Source: Clostridium fermenticellae
GTDB taxonomy: Bacteria > Bacillota > Clostridia > Clostridiales > Clostridiaceae
DNA: 64,000 nt
Reading direction: 5' to 3'
Assembly (NCBI RefSeq): GCF_003600355.1
Contig: NZ_CP032416.1
Coordinates: forward strand, 764,183 to 828,182
Shown: in pieces, positions 17,668 through 27,294 of the stretch
Numbering within the stretch: the first letter of the stretch is position 1
How the letters are laid out: every line of letters starts with the position of its first letter
Made by a program: the position numbers and the translations under genes
Notes under the pieces: generated by a model
Databases searched by the model: none
What the model was told of the DNA's origin: nothing
Seen by the model: only the letters and a program-made list of their open reading frames with translations

Positions 17668-17985
17668 TTTGTAATTTTAAAGTTATTTTATCCGCCGGGG
17701 GATACTGCCAAAATCCGGTACTATAAATACTTTTAGTAATTCTAGGCTTAACTTATGCTCCGGCCGGGATTTCCAAAATACGCCACGTAAAAAATTTCTA
17801 GTAAGTCTAAGCTTGCGTTCATAAAAATCTTAGTGGATTATATAAACTCGCTGAGTTCAAACAAATATAATCCACTAAGATTTTTAAGAACCCTTCGCTA
17901 AGATTTACTACAAAATTTTTTAATGTGTCTTAATTTTAGAAATCCCGGCCTGCGCATAAGTTAAGCTTAGAATTACAACCCTATA
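17668..17985. repeat. Palindromic repeat element, copy 4, with a degenerate left arm joined to it (right border of the island)
   Basis: The intact part (17746-17985) has the usual arms and ends AATTACAACCCTATA. Just upstream, 17668-17745 is a decayed second left arm: TTTGTAATTTTAAAGTTATTTTA, split here, then CCGCCGGG, CCAAAAT and TTTTAGTAATTCTAGGCTT align with the standard left arm. The junction is at CTAGGCTTAAC. So an element recombined with, or inserted into, an older relative. The intact part is nearly identical to copy 3 on the other side of the accessory island. Confidence 0.83.
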
Positions 17986-17995
17986 TAAATATTTA

Positions 17996-18024
17996 TTGAC
18001 AACAAGACATCATTATGATAACCT
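17996..18024 (+). promoter_or_regulatory. Probable promoter of carAB with a long leader
   Basis: TTGACA (17996-18001) and TAACCT (18019-18024) have 17-bp spacing, just outside repeat copy 4. The message would have a leader of about 215 nt. That leader holds a long-range inverted repeat (GTTTCATATAC at 18149-18159, GTATACATGAAAC at 18209-18221). A second -10-like TATAAT is at 18199-18204. I found no PyrR loop in this leader, so carAB is not obviously under PyrR attenuation. Confidence 0.45.
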
Positions 18025-18247
18025 ATGTATAAATATAAATAAAAATGTATAAAAATTAATCATCAGATCAAGATGAAGTTATTTATTATAATGTGATATG
18101 TTAAAAATAAGCTGTATACTTTGATAGTTTCTATGATAAGTAATTATGTTTCATATACAAAAATTTTTAAGTTTGAAAGATATATGATAATTTTTATGTA
18201 TAATTTATGTATACATGAAACGATAAATTTATATAGAGGTGTATAAA

Positions 18248-19309
18248 ATGAATGGACTACTATATTTAGAAGATGGTACTTTTTATGAGGGGAATGGTTT
18301 TGGAAAGGCTGGGACGGCTGTAGGAGAATTGGTATTTAATACATCTATAACAGGATATCAGGAGATACTAACAGATCCATCTTATGCAGGTCAGATAATT
18401 ACATTGACCTATCCACTCATTGGAAATTATGGAGTAAATAAGTTTGAAGATGAATCGGATAAAATATATGCAAAGGGTCTTATCGTAAAATCCATATCAA
18501 ATAATCCATCAAATTACCTAAGTGAAGATACGGTTGATTATATGTTAAAGAAAATGGGTACAGTTGGAGTATGTGGTTTAGATACAAGAAGTATAACTAA
18601 AAAGGTTAGAAGCGGCGGGGCAATGAAGTGTGTTATAACAAATGAAGAATTAAGTGAAAATGAATTAAAAGAATATTTATGCAATACTGAAGCTGATTCA
18701 AATTATATGGAAGAAGTAAGTACTAAAAAATTAATACACATATCCGGCAGCGGTCATAAAGTTGCATTGCTGGACTTTGGAGTGAAGCTTGATATAATAA
18801 ATAATCTGAAGAAAAGAAATTGTGATATAACAATTCTTCCTTATAATACATCATATGATGATATAGTAAAATTGAATCCAGAGGGAGTTCTATTAAGTAA
18901 TGGACCTGGAGATCCTAAGTCAGTTAAGTGCGGTATTAATACAATTAAAAATATTTTAGGCAAATACCCTGTATTTGGGATATGCTTAGGGCATCAAATG
19001 CTTGCTTTAGCAATTGGCGGAAATACCTACAAGATGAAATATGGTCATAGAGGCGGGAATCATGGAGTGTATGATATTGAAAAAGACAGAGCCTATATAA
19101 CATCTCAGAATCACGGGTATGCGGTTGATCCTGAAAGTGTAAAAAAAGATATGATAATAACACATGTAAATTTGAATGATAATACAGTAGAAGGTATGAA
19201 ACATAAAATTCTTCCGGTATTTTCAGTTCAATTTCACCCAGAAGGTGCACCAGGACCTGAAGATTCAGCATATTTATTTGACAATTTTATAAAGATAATG
19301 GAATGTTAG
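18248..19309 (+). CDS. carA: Carbamoyl-phosphate synthase, small (glutaminase) subunit
   Basis: CarA hydrolyses glutamine and feeds ammonia to CarB. The N-terminal CPSase domain begins LYLEDGTFYEGNGFG. The class I amidotransferase domain has the nucleophile Cys in FGICLGHQMLALAIGG and the His-Glu pair in SVQFHPEGAPGP. I chose ATG 18248, with AGAGGTG 6 bp upstream; the GTG at 18239 falls in that site. Length is 353 residues, normal for the family. It lies 86 bp before carB, with a hairpin between. Confidence 0.95.
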   Translation: MNGLLYLEDGTFYEGNGFGKAGTAVGELVFNTSITGYQEILTDPSYAGQIITLTYPLIGNYGVNKFEDESDKIYAKGLIVKSISNNPSNYLSEDTVDYMLKKMGTVGVCGLDTRSITKKVRSGGAMKCVITNEELSENELKEYLCNTEADSNYMEEVSTKKLIHISGSGHKVALLDFGVKLDIINNLKKRNCDITILPYNTSYDDIVKLNPEGVLLSNGPGDPKSVKCGINTIKNILGKYPVFGICLGHQMLALAIGGNTYKMKYGHRGGNHGVYDIEKDRAYITSQNHGYAVDPESVKKDMIITHVNLNDNTVEGMKHKILPVFSVQFHPEGAPGPEDSAYLFDNFIKIMEC

Positions 19310-19343
19310 TAATGTCCAGGTGTTATACCTGGACATTACTTTA
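19309..19343 (+). terminator. Hairpin between carA and carB
   Basis: GTAATGTCCAGG (19309-19320) and CCTGGACATTAC (19328-19339) form a perfect 12-bp stem with a 7-nt loop. Only TTT follows, so it may be a weak terminator or a processing/stabilising hairpin. It begins on the last base of the carA stop codon. Confidence 0.6.
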
Positions 19344-19395
19344 AATGGTAGTTGTATTTTAAATTGATATAGATTTAAGGTAGGAGGAAGTTTAA

Positions 19396-22300
19396 ATGTC
19401 ATTAGATAAAAGTTTGAAAAAGGTATTAATACTTGGTTCGGGACCAATTATAATCGGTCAGGCTGCTGAATTTGATTATTCTGGTACACAAGCGTGCAAG
19501 GCTATAAAGGAAGAAAAAATAGAAACTGTATTAATAAATAGTAATCCGGCGACAATAATGACGGATACACATATAGCTGATAAGGTATATATAGAACCTT
19601 TAAATATAGAATGTGTGTCCAAAATCATAGAGAAGGAAAAACCAGATGGAATTTTAGCAGGATTTGGAGGGCAGACGGCCCTAAATCTTGCGATGAAGCT
19701 AAAAAAAGAGGGGATATTGCAAAAGTTTGATGTAAAACTCCTCGGAATTAATAGTGAATCGATAAAGAAGGCAGAGGACAGAGAAGAATTTAAAAAACTT
19801 ATGATAGATATAAATCAGCCGATACCTATGAGCATAATAGCTACAAATATCGATGAATGTGTTGAATTTGTTAATAAGTATGGATTTCCGGTAATAATAA
19901 GACCTGCGTATACTTTAGGTGGTACAGGTGGTGGAATTGCTGAGAATATGAATGAGCTTTTAGAAATATGTGATGTTGGTATAAAATTAAGTCCAATAGG
20001 TCAGATTCTGCTTGAGCAAAGTGTTGCCGGATGGAAAGAACTTGAGTATGAAGTAATACGGGATGCAAAGGACAACTGTATAATAATCTGCAACATGGAA
20101 AATATAGATCCGGTAGGTATACACACAGGAGATAGTATAGTTGTAGCTCCATCCCAGACTTTAAGGGATAAGGAATATCATATGCTCAGAAAAGCAGCTA
20201 TTAATATAATAAGAAGCCTTAAAATTCAGGGGGGATGCAATATACAATTTGCTCTTGATCCAGATAGCAGCAATTATGTTGTTATAGAAGTGAATCCTAG
20301 GGTTAGCAGATCAAGTGCATTGGCATCTAAAGCTACAGGATATCCAATTGCAAAAATAGCTGCTAAAATAGCTATAGGATATAGCTTGGATGAGCTCAAA
20401 AATTATGTTACAGGAAATTCAAGTGCATGCTTTGAACCATCAATAGATTATATAGTTACAAAAATACCCAAGTGGCCATTTGATAAATTTAGCAGTGCAG
20501 AAAGAAGTCTTGGAACTCAGATGAAAGCGACAGGAGAAGTTATGGCTATAAGCAGAACATTTGAAAGTTCACTTTTAAAGGCGGTTACTTCACTTGATGG
20601 AAAATTTTCAACACTTAAGATACACAAAATGGAAGAAATGAGTGTAGATGAATTAATTGAAAAAATAAAAATGCAGGATGATCAAAGAATATTTGCAGTT
20701 GCAGAAGTTTTTAGAAAAGGAATAGGTGTTGAAGAGGTATTTGAAATAACAAAGATAGACAGATGGTTTTTAAATGGAATAAATAATATAGTTAATATGG
20801 AGAATAGACTTCAAAATGAGAAAATGAGTGCAAATTTATTATATGAAGCAGAGGCTATGGGATTTATAGAAGAAGAAATATGCAAATTTTCGAAAGTTCC
20901 CAAAGAACAACTTGATATTATCAGGCGGGAGAATAAAATATATCCCGTTTACAAAATGGTGGATACATGCAGTGGAGAGTTTGAGGCTCAAACACCTTAT
21001 TATTATTCATGCTATGAAGATGAGGATGAAAATGTAATAACTGATGAAAAAAAAGTACTTGTTATAGGTTCGGGACCTATAAGAATAGGGCAGGGTATAG
21101 AATTTGATTACTGTTGTGTACATGGTGTTTGGGCAATAAAGGATATAGGTTATAAAGCTATAATAGTAAACAATAATCCAGAAACCGTAAGTACAGATTT
21201 TGATACGGCTGATAAACTATATTTTGAACCTCTCCATATAGATGATATTATGAATATTGTAAACAGGGAACGGCCCGAGGGTGTCATAGTGCAGCTTGGA
21301 GGGCAGACATCAATAAATTTAGCTGAAAAAATCAATGAAAATGGTGTTAAGATATTGGGAACTTCTTTTGAGTCGATTGATCTTGCAGAGGATAGAGATA
21401 AATTCAGTAAGTTTCTTAAAAAGCTTGACATACCTTCTCCAAAGAGTGCATCTGTTACAAGTATTGAAGAGGCGTATAATGCTGTAGAAAAATTAAAATA
21501 TCCTGTTGTAGTAAGGCCTTCTTATGTAATAGGTGGTCGGGCAATGGAGGTTGTATATGATAAAATTGCACTCACAAAGTATATGAAGGAGGCTGTCGGA
21601 TTATCTACGGGACATCAAATACTCATAGATAAGTATATAAAAGGAACGGAGATAGAAGTTGACGCAATATCAGATGGAGAAAGTGTGCTTATGCCGGGCA
21701 TAATGGAACATATAGAGAGGACAGGAGTACATTCTGGAGATAGTATGATTGTTTATCCGTACATTACACTTCCAAAGAAAACTGTCAATACACTTGTAGA
21801 ATATACAGAAAAGATTATAAAGAATATGAAAATTATAGGACTTGTCAATATACAATATGTCTTTGATGGCGAAAAAGTATATGTAATAGAGGTAAATCCA
21901 AGGGCATCCAGAACAGTACCTATCTTAAGTAAGGTAACTGGTGTTCCAATGGTTAAGATTGCAGTAGAAGTGTCACTTGGCAAAAAGCTTAAAGAGTTTA
22001 AATATGGCACTGGGTTATTGAAAAATAGGAAGTTATATGCAGTAAAGGTTCCTATCTTCTCAGGACAAAAATTGGCAGATGCAGATATGTATCTTGGACC
22101 TGAGATGAAGTCAACTGGTGAAGTACTTGGAGTGGATAAGGATTTTAATAAAGCAATTTATAAAGGATTCAGTGCGTCTGGGATAGATATAATAAGCAGT
22201 GGGAATATATATGTATCATTAAAAGAGTTTGATAGAGAAGAAGGATTTGAAATTATAAAGGATTATTCTAAGCTTGGGTTTAATATATATGCGTCTGAAT

Positions 22301-22587
22301 CAACAGCAAAATATTTTAATGATAGATTACTTAATTGTGAAGTTATAGAAATAAAGAAAGTACCTGAACTCATAAGCAAAGGGAAAATAGATCTTGTAAT
22401 TAATACACCTACACGAGGAAATAATTCAGAAAGTGATGGGTTTAAACTGAGAAGAAAAGCAGAAGAATATAGAGTACCAATATTTACATGTATTGATACT
22501 GCAAAAATATTTTTAACAGCAATAGCACTTAAGAATAAAAATGAAATTATGGAATGTAGGACTATAAGTGAATATTTAGATGTATAA
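19396..22587 (+). CDS. carB: Carbamoyl-phosphate synthase, large subunit
   Basis: CarB makes carbamoyl phosphate from bicarbonate, ammonia and two ATP. The 1063-residue chain shows the internal duplication: ILGSGPIIIGQAAEFDYSG at the start and VIGSGPIRIGQGIEFDYCC near residue 555. Each half has an ATP-grasp fold (RPAYTLGGTGGG, RPSYVIGGRAMEV; EVNPRVSRSSALASKATG, EVNPRASRTVPILSKVTG). The last 130 residues form the MGS-like allosteric domain. The ATG follows AGGAGG. It is the last gene before a strong terminator. Confidence 0.97.
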   Translation: MSLDKSLKKVLILGSGPIIIGQAAEFDYSGTQACKAIKEEKIETVLINSNPATIMTDTHIADKVYIEPLNIECVSKIIEKEKPDGILAGFGGQTALNLAMKLKKEGILQKFDVKLLGINSESIKKAEDREEFKKLMIDINQPIPMSIIATNIDECVEFVNKYGFPVIIRPAYTLGGTGGGIAENMNELLEICDVGIKLSPIGQILLEQSVAGWKELEYEVIRDAKDNCIIICNMENIDPVGIHTGDSIVVAPSQTLRDKEYHMLRKAAINIIRSLKIQGGCNIQFALDPDSSNYVVIEVNPRVSRSSALASKATGYPIAKIAAKIAIGYSLDELKNYVTGNSSACFEPSIDYIVTKIPKWPFDKFSSAERSLGTQMKATGEVMAISRTFESSLLKAVTSLDGKFSTLKIHKMEEMSVDELIEKIKMQDDQRIFAVAEVFRKGIGVEEVFEITKIDRWFLNGINNIVNMENRLQNEKMSANLLYEAEAMGFIEEEICKFSKVPKEQLDIIRRENKIYPVYKMVDTCSGEFEAQTPYYYSCYEDEDENVITDEKKVLVIGSGPIRIGQGIEFDYCCVHGVWAIKDIGYKAIIVNNNPETVSTDFDTADKLYFEPLHIDDIMNIVNRERPEGVIVQLGGQTSINLAEKINENGVKILGTSFESIDLAEDRDKFSKFLKKLDIPSPKSASVTSIEEAYNAVEKLKYPVVVRPSYVIGGRAMEVVYDKIALTKYMKEAVGLSTGHQILIDKYIKGTEIEVDAISDGESVLMPGIMEHIERTGVHSGDSMIVYPYITLPKKTVNTLVEYTEKIIKNMKIIGLVNIQYVFDGEKVYVIEVNPRASRTVPILSKVTGVPMVKIAVEVSLGKKLKEFKYGTGLLKNRKLYAVKVPIFSGQKLADADMYLGPEMKSTGEVLGVDKDFNKAIYKGFSASGIDIISSGNIYVSLKEFDREEGFEIIKDYSKLGFNIYASESTAKYFNDRLLNCEVIEIKKVPELISKGKIDLVINTPTRGNNSESDGFKLRRKAEEYRVPIFTCIDTAKIFLTAIALKNKNEIMECRTISEYLDV

Positions 22588-22594
22588 GTTATAT

Positions 22595-22639
22595 AAGATG
22601 TATCATTAAAAATTTTATGATCTAATGATACATCTTTTT
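22595..22639 (+). terminator. Terminator of carAB
   Basis: A perfect 14-bp stem, AAGATGTATCATTA with TAATGATACATCTT, has a 14-nt loop and is followed by TTT. It lies 8 bp after carB. Confidence 0.88.
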
Positions 22640-22843
22640 GTATACTGTATAATATTTATAAGTTCAAAAATTGTTTACATTGAAATTCAACTATTTTATT
22701 GCTAAAAATGTTATTATTTTTAATGTATTTGAGTTATAATAAATAATGAGTTACTATAAAGTAGTTTTATTGCTAATAATTTTATATATTTAAAGAAGAA
22801 TTCTGATATTCATGTATTATATAGTATATAGGAGGAATTAAAG

Positions 22844-23620
22844 GTGGCAAAGCCAAGTATATTTAGTAAGGATTATGATAAAAAGATGAAGAAGAGGAAA
22901 AGAAGGATAATTACTGCCGGTATTGTAATTGCCCTGGCAGTTATTGTTTTTATTGGATTTTCTGTAGTATCTTTTAGTGGAGCAATTAAAGATGCAAGTA
23001 AAAATTTAAGTAAAAATACTAAACAGAATGTTCAGAGTACACAAAAAGCTCCAGTTAATAAAACTAAAACTAAAAAAGATACTAAGGCAAGTCAAAATTC
23101 ATATAGTATACAGTTAAGTGATGGTAAGACAGCAAAGGCAATATATGAAATCAATAATGGGGATAAGTTATTTAAAAGTGTTACATGTGATGGTGAAAAT
23201 CTATCTTATGATGTAAATCCTTCAAAGAAGAATGTTATTATTTATGATTCTAAAAATCAAGCTATACTGCTTTTAGACACAAGTGGAAATAAACAGGATA
23301 TTACAAATCCTCAATATACTCCTACAAGTGGAAATACTATAACTAAGGATGCTCAACTTTCATCTGATTCCAGTTATATTTGGTGTAGTAATCCGAAATT
23401 TTTAGACGATAATAATATCGCATATGTAAGCCAACTTCCCTGGATAGGTAAAACAACGAAATATGTATGGATAGAAAGTCTAAGTAATAAGAATAATGTT
23501 TTAGTTCAAGGAATTGAAGGCGAAAATGTGAAATTAGATAAAATAACTGATAAGGGTTTGACTGTTATTTCAGATGATAAGACTGTATATTTGAAAGCAG
23601 ATGGGACTTTTGGAGAATAG
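22844..23620 (+). CDS. Hypothetical membrane-anchored protein
   Basis: No family recognised. The 258-residue product has a basic N-terminus (KKMKKRKRR), one membrane helix at about residues 22-46, then a Lys/Thr/Ser-rich linker (to about 90) and an extracytoplasmic domain with repeated beta-like SxxGxNxQ segments (LLDTSGNKQDI, IWCSNPKFLDDNNIAYVSQLPWIG). That domain looks like a beta-propeller-type or WD-like fold fragment. The GTG start has AGGAGG 9 bp upstream. It lies alone between carB and tig, so context gives little. Confidence 0.7.
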   Translation: MAKPSIFSKDYDKKMKKRKRRIITAGIVIALAVIVFIGFSVVSFSGAIKDASKNLSKNTKQNVQSTQKAPVNKTKTKKDTKASQNSYSIQLSDGKTAKAIYEINNGDKLFKSVTCDGENLSYDVNPSKKNVIIYDSKNQAILLLDTSGNKQDITNPQYTPTSGNTITKDAQLSSDSSYIWCSNPKFLDDNNIAYVSQLPWIGKTTKYVWIESLSNKNNVLVQGIEGENVKLDKITDKGLTVISDDKTVYLKADGTFGE

Positions 23621-23747
23621 TTGATAAAAATAGCTGTAAATTTTATGGCTTTGGGTATATAATTAATATTACAGAAGTACTGGATATACTCAATTATATT
23701 TGATAGAATATAGTATTGTATAATGTGTATTAATAGATTTAAATATA

Positions 23748-23756
23748 TGTTATAAT
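23748..23756 (+). promoter_or_regulatory. Extended -10 promoter element of tig
   Basis: TGT directly precedes TATAAT (23751-23756), an extended -10, about 45 bp upstream of the tig start. No strong -35 is seen. Confidence 0.42.
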
Positions 23757-23801
23757 AATATAGCTAACATAAGCATGTTGAAGAGTAGGAGGAATAAGGC
23801 T

Positions 23802-25100
23802 ATGAATGCTAAGGTAGAGAAACTAGAAAATAATGTTGTTAAATTAGAAATATCAGTGGAAACAGAAAAATTCAATGATTATTTAAAAAAATCTTTCAAG
23901 AAAAATTCAAAGAAATTTAACATACCTGGATTTAGAAAGGGAAAAGCTCCAATAAGCATAATAAAAAAATACTATGGAGAAGGAGTACTTTATGAAGATG
24001 CAGTGAATTTTTGCTGCGATGATACATATCCAAAGGCTATTGAGGAAAATGATATAAAACCTGTAGATTATCCTAAAATAGATATAGTCAATATAGGAGA
24101 AAATCAGGAATTTGTATATACAGCTACAGTAACTGTAAAACCAGAAGTTAAACTTGGTGATTACAAAGGGTTAGAAGTAAAGAAAGCAACGTATGAAGTA
24201 AAAGATGAGGACATAGAGAACGAATTAAAGTCTATGCAGCAAAAAAACGCTAGAATAGAAACTAAAGAAGAGGGAACTATTGAAAAAGGAAATATAGCTA
24301 TTATTGATTTTGAAGGATTTATGGATGGCAAATCATTTGAAGGCGGAGAAGGAAAGGATTATGAACTTGAGATAGGTTCGGGTACTTTTATAGATAATTT
24401 TGAGGATCAATTGATTGGATTGAATAAAGGTGAAGAAAAAGACGTTATAGTTAAATTTCCGGAAGAGTATGGAAGAGAAGAATTAAATGGAAAAGAGGCT
24501 ACTTTTAAAGTTACAATTAAAGGTATAAAGATAAAGGAATTACCGGATTTAGATGATGAATTAGCTAAAGATGTTTCTGAATTTGATACTTTGGATGAGT
24601 TAAAGGCTGATATAAAGAAAAAGATGGAAGAGTCTAATAAAGCAAAAGAAAAAAGGGAATTTGAAGAGGCTGTTATAGAGACTGTTTCTGAAAATACTAC
24701 AATAGATATACCACAGGTTATGATTGATAAAGAAGTAGATAATATGCTTAAGGATTTAGAGATGAGATTAAAGTATCAAGGATTAGATCTTGAGTCATAT
24801 TATAAATATACAAACAATACTGAAGAAAAAGTTAAAGAATATATGAAAGATACTGCGGAAAAGAGAGTAAAAACTGACTTAATGTTAGAGCAAATAGCTA
24901 AAGTTGAGAAGTTAGATGCTGATGAAGGAGAGCTTTTATCTAAAGCTAAGGAGATGGCAAAGCAGTATGGTACTGAAGATGATAAACTAGAAAAAACTGC
25001 TAAATTAATCTTGGGTGCTCAAGGAAATCTTTTAAAGATAGAAGTAGTTAATCAAAAGGCAATTGACTTATTAGTTAACAATAGTAAAGCAGTTGCATAA
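23802..25100 (+). CDS. tig: Trigger factor (ribosome-associated chaperone)
   Basis: Trigger factor binds the ribosome exit tunnel and helps nascent chains fold. The N-terminal ribosome-binding domain carries the signature [10 protein letters not shown] near residues 38-47. The FKBP-type peptidyl-prolyl isomerase domain is at about 150-245 ([22 protein letters not shown]). The rest is the helical C-terminal chaperone domain. ATG 23802 is chosen because AGGAGG lies 9 bp upstream; the frame opens at 23775. The 432-residue length is normal. It precedes clpP, as in many Firmicutes. Confidence 0.95.
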   Translation: MNAKVEKLENNVVKLEISVETEKFNDYLKKSFKKNSKKFNIPGFRKGKAPISIIKKYYGEGVLYEDAVNFCCDDTYPKAIEENDIKPVDYPKIDIVNIGENQEFVYTATVTVKPEVKLGDYKGLEVKKATYEVKDEDIENELKSMQQKNARIETKEEGTIEKGNIAIIDFEGFMDGKSFEGGEGKDYELEIGSGTFIDNFEDQLIGLNKGEEKDVIVKFPEEYGREELNGKEATFKVTIKGIKIKELPDLDDELAKDVSEFDTLDELKADIKKKMEESNKAKEKREFEEAVIETVSENTTIDIPQVMIDKEVDNMLKDLEMRLKYQGLDLESYYKYTNNTEEKVKEYMKDTAEKRVKTDLMLEQIAKVEKLDADEGELLSKAKEMAKQYGTEDDKLEKTAKLILGAQGNLLKIEVVNQKAIDLLVNNSKAVA

Positions 25101-25112
25101 TATGTTAGAGGG

Positions 25113-25146
25113 TTAATTGCCAGGAATTATTCTGGCAATTAATTTT
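25113..25146 (+). terminator. Terminator between tig and clpP
   Basis: TTAATTGCCAG (25113-25123) and CTGGCAATTAA (25132-25142) form a perfect 11-bp stem followed by TTTT. It separates tig from clpPX transcription. Confidence 0.85.
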
Positions 25147-25150
25147 AGAC

Positions 25151-25179
25151 TTGAAAATATTATTGTATTATTTTATACT
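25151..25179 (+). promoter_or_regulatory. Promoter of clpPX
   Basis: TTGAAA (25151-25156) and TATACT (25174-25179) are 17 bp apart, directly after the tig terminator and 46 bp before clpP. No CtsR heptad repeat was seen nearby. Confidence 0.62.
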
Positions 25180-25224
25180 AATCTGGTAATATTTTTAATA
25201 ATTAGTAAAAAGGAGGAGAAATTT

Positions 25225-25809
25225 ATGAGTTTAGTACCAGTAGTTGTGGAACAGACAAATAGAGGAGAAAGGTCATATGATATTTATTCTAGATTATTAA
25301 AAGATAGAATAATTATGCTGAGTGAAGAAGTGAATGATACTAGTGCAAGTTTAGTTGTGGCACAATTGTTATTTTTAGAGGCAGAAGATCCTGATAAAGA
25401 TATATATCTGTACATAAATAGTCCTGGAGGTTCAATCACATCTGGAATGGCAATTTATGATACAATGCAATATATAAAACCTGATGTATCCACTATATGT
25501 ATAGGAATGGCAGCTTCAATGGGTTCATTTTTATTATGTGCTGGTGCAAAAGGAAAAAGATTTGCACTTCCTAATGCTGAAATAATGATACATCAACCTC
25601 TCGGAGGATTCCAAGGTCAAGCAACAGATATAGGAATCCATGCTAAGAGAATACTTGAAATAAAGAAAAAACTCAATACTATTTACAGTGAGAGGACAGG
25701 TCAGCCTTTGGAGACAATTGAGAAGGATACAGAAAGAGATAACTTCATGTCAACTCAAGATGCTAAAGAATATGGATTAATAGACGAAGTAATTACCAAA
25801 AAAAAATAA
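25225..25809 (+). CDS. clpP: ATP-dependent Clp protease, proteolytic subunit
   Basis: ClpP forms the tetradecameric serine protease chamber that partners ClpX. The catalytic Ser98 is in [11 protein letters not shown] and His123 in MIHQPLGG; the [10 protein letters not shown] loop is present. The product from ATG 25225 (AGGAGG upstream) is 194 residues, the normal size. The frame extends up to 25117 but runs through the terminator and promoter, so the longer start is rejected. clpX follows after 20 bp. Confidence 0.96.
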   Translation: MSLVPVVVEQTNRGERSYDIYSRLLKDRIIMLSEEVNDTSASLVVAQLLFLEAEDPDKDIYLYINSPGGSITSGMAIYDTMQYIKPDVSTICIGMAASMGSFLLCAGAKGKRFALPNAEIMIHQPLGGFQGQATDIGIHAKRILEIKKKLNTIYSERTGQPLETIEKDTERDNFMSTQDAKEYGLIDEVITKKK

Positions 25810-25829
25810 ACCTTTAGTGAGGTGTTAAA

Positions 25830-27119
25830 ATGGCCAAAATAGATGAGAAAAAACAGCTCAAATGTTCATTTTGTGGTAAAACCCAAGATCAGGTTAGAAG
25901 ACTAATTGCAGGTCCTGGAGTATATATATGTGATGAATGTATAGAACTTTGTTCAGAAATAATAAGTGATGAATTTGAAGAAGATGTGCAGGTAGATATG
26001 AATTCTTTGCCTAAGCCTGTCGAGATAAAAGAGTATCTTGATCAATATGTAATAGGTCAGGAAGAAGCTAAAAAGTCTTTAGCTGTAGCAGTTTATAATC
26101 ATTACAAAAGGATAAATAATAATGTCAATGCAGATGATGTTGAACTACAAAAGAGTAATATACTGTTACTTGGGCCTACTGGTTCTGGAAAAACTCTTTT
26201 AGCTCAAACACTAGCTAAGTTTTTAAATGTTCCTTTTGCAATAGCAGATGCTACAACGTTGACAGAGGCTGGTTATGTTGGTGAAGATGTAGAAAATATA
26301 CTTTTAAAGCTTATCCAAAATGCAGATTATGACATAGAAAAGGCTGAAAGAGGAATAGTTTATATAGATGAAATTGATAAGATAGCGCGAAAATCGGAAA
26401 ATCCTTCTATAACAAGGGATGTTTCAGGTGAAGGTGTTCAGCAGGCACTTCTTAAGATACTTGAAGGAACGGTTGCGTCAGTACCTCCTCAAGGAGGGAG
26501 GAAGCATCCGCATCAAGAATTTATACAGATAAATACCACTAATATATTGTTTATATGTGGTGGTGCCTTTGATGGTATAGATAAGATTATCGAGAGCAGA
26601 ACGAGGATAAGTACTTTAGGATTTGGCGCTAAAATTGAGTCTAAAAATGAAAAAGATATAGGTAAGTTGTTAAAGGAAATAATGCCAAGTGATTTACTGA
26701 AATTTGGTCTTATACCTGAGTTTGTAGGCAGATTGCCTATAGTTGTAACTCTTGAGGCATTAAATAAGAAAGCACTAATTAGTATATTAAAAGAACCCAA
26801 AAACGCACTTGTTAAACAATATAAAAAGTTATTTGAAATCGATAATGTTGAGCTTGAGTTTGAAGAAGCTGCTTTAGATGCAATAGCTGATGAGGCATTT
26901 AAACGAAATACTGGTGCAAGAGGTCTTAGAGCTATTATAGAAGACACAATGAAGGATATAATGTTTGACATACCTTCTAAAGAGGAAATAGCTAAGGTTA
27001 TAATAGATAAAAATACTATAAAGACAAAAAAACCTAAAACTATTAAGGCGGAAGATGGAAAAAGAGCTCCAATAAAAGTGAAAAAGAATAGATCCAGAAA
27101 AGGACCTGAAACTGCGTAA
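25830..27119 (+). CDS. clpX: ATP-dependent Clp protease, ATP-binding subunit ClpX
   Basis: ClpX unfolds tagged substrates and feeds them to ClpP. The N-terminal zinc domain has the CSFCGKTQ and CDECIELC pairs (residues about 12-41). The AAA+ core shows Walker [16 protein letters not shown], Walker [14 protein letters not shown], a GYVGEDVE pore-1 loop and the ClpP-contacting loop LGFGAK. It is 429 residues and complete, in an operon with clpP. The C-terminus has a basic tail ([10 protein letters not shown]). Confidence 0.96.
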   Translation: MAKIDEKKQLKCSFCGKTQDQVRRLIAGPGVYICDECIELCSEIISDEFEEDVQVDMNSLPKPVEIKEYLDQYVIGQEEAKKSLAVAVYNHYKRINNNVNADDVELQKSNILLLGPTGSGKTLLAQTLAKFLNVPFAIADATTLTEAGYVGEDVENILLKLIQNADYDIEKAERGIVYIDEIDKIARKSENPSITRDVSGEGVQQALLKILEGTVASVPPQGGRKHPHQEFIQINTTNILFICGGAFDGIDKIIESRTRISTLGFGAKIESKNEKDIGKLLKEIMPSDLLKFGLIPEFVGRLPIVVTLEALNKKALISILKEPKNALVKQYKKLFEIDNVELEFEEAALDAIADEAFKRNTGARGLRAIIEDTMKDIMFDIPSKEEIAKVIIDKNTIKTKKPKTIKAEDGKRAPIKVKKNRSRKGPETA

Positions 27120-27124
27120 TTAAG

Positions 27125-27162
27125 ATGAACACTGAAATTTTATATTTTGGTGTTCATTTTTA
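27125..27162 (+). terminator. Terminator after clpX
   Basis: ATGAACAC (27125-27132) pairs with GTGTTCAT (27150-27157), followed by a T-rich run. A few A-T pairs extend the stem. Confidence 0.75.
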
Positions 27163-27294
27163 TATTTAAAATAATATTTTATCTCAATTTTATATAAATT
27201 CCTGAATTATAACTTTATTAGAAAGAATATGAAAAGCAAAATATGTGCATAATAAAAAGGTATTATATAGGATTTTGGAGGTAGAATTTAAAAT

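Noticed and set aside
17986-18247. PyrR attenuator or arginine-repressor box in the carAB leader
   Set aside because: No PyrR loop consensus is present and the AT-rich repeats do not match an arginine box well.
25117-25224. N-terminal extension of ClpP
   Set aside because: It reads through a terminator hairpin and the clpP promoter; the normal ClpP start with AGGAGG is at 25225.
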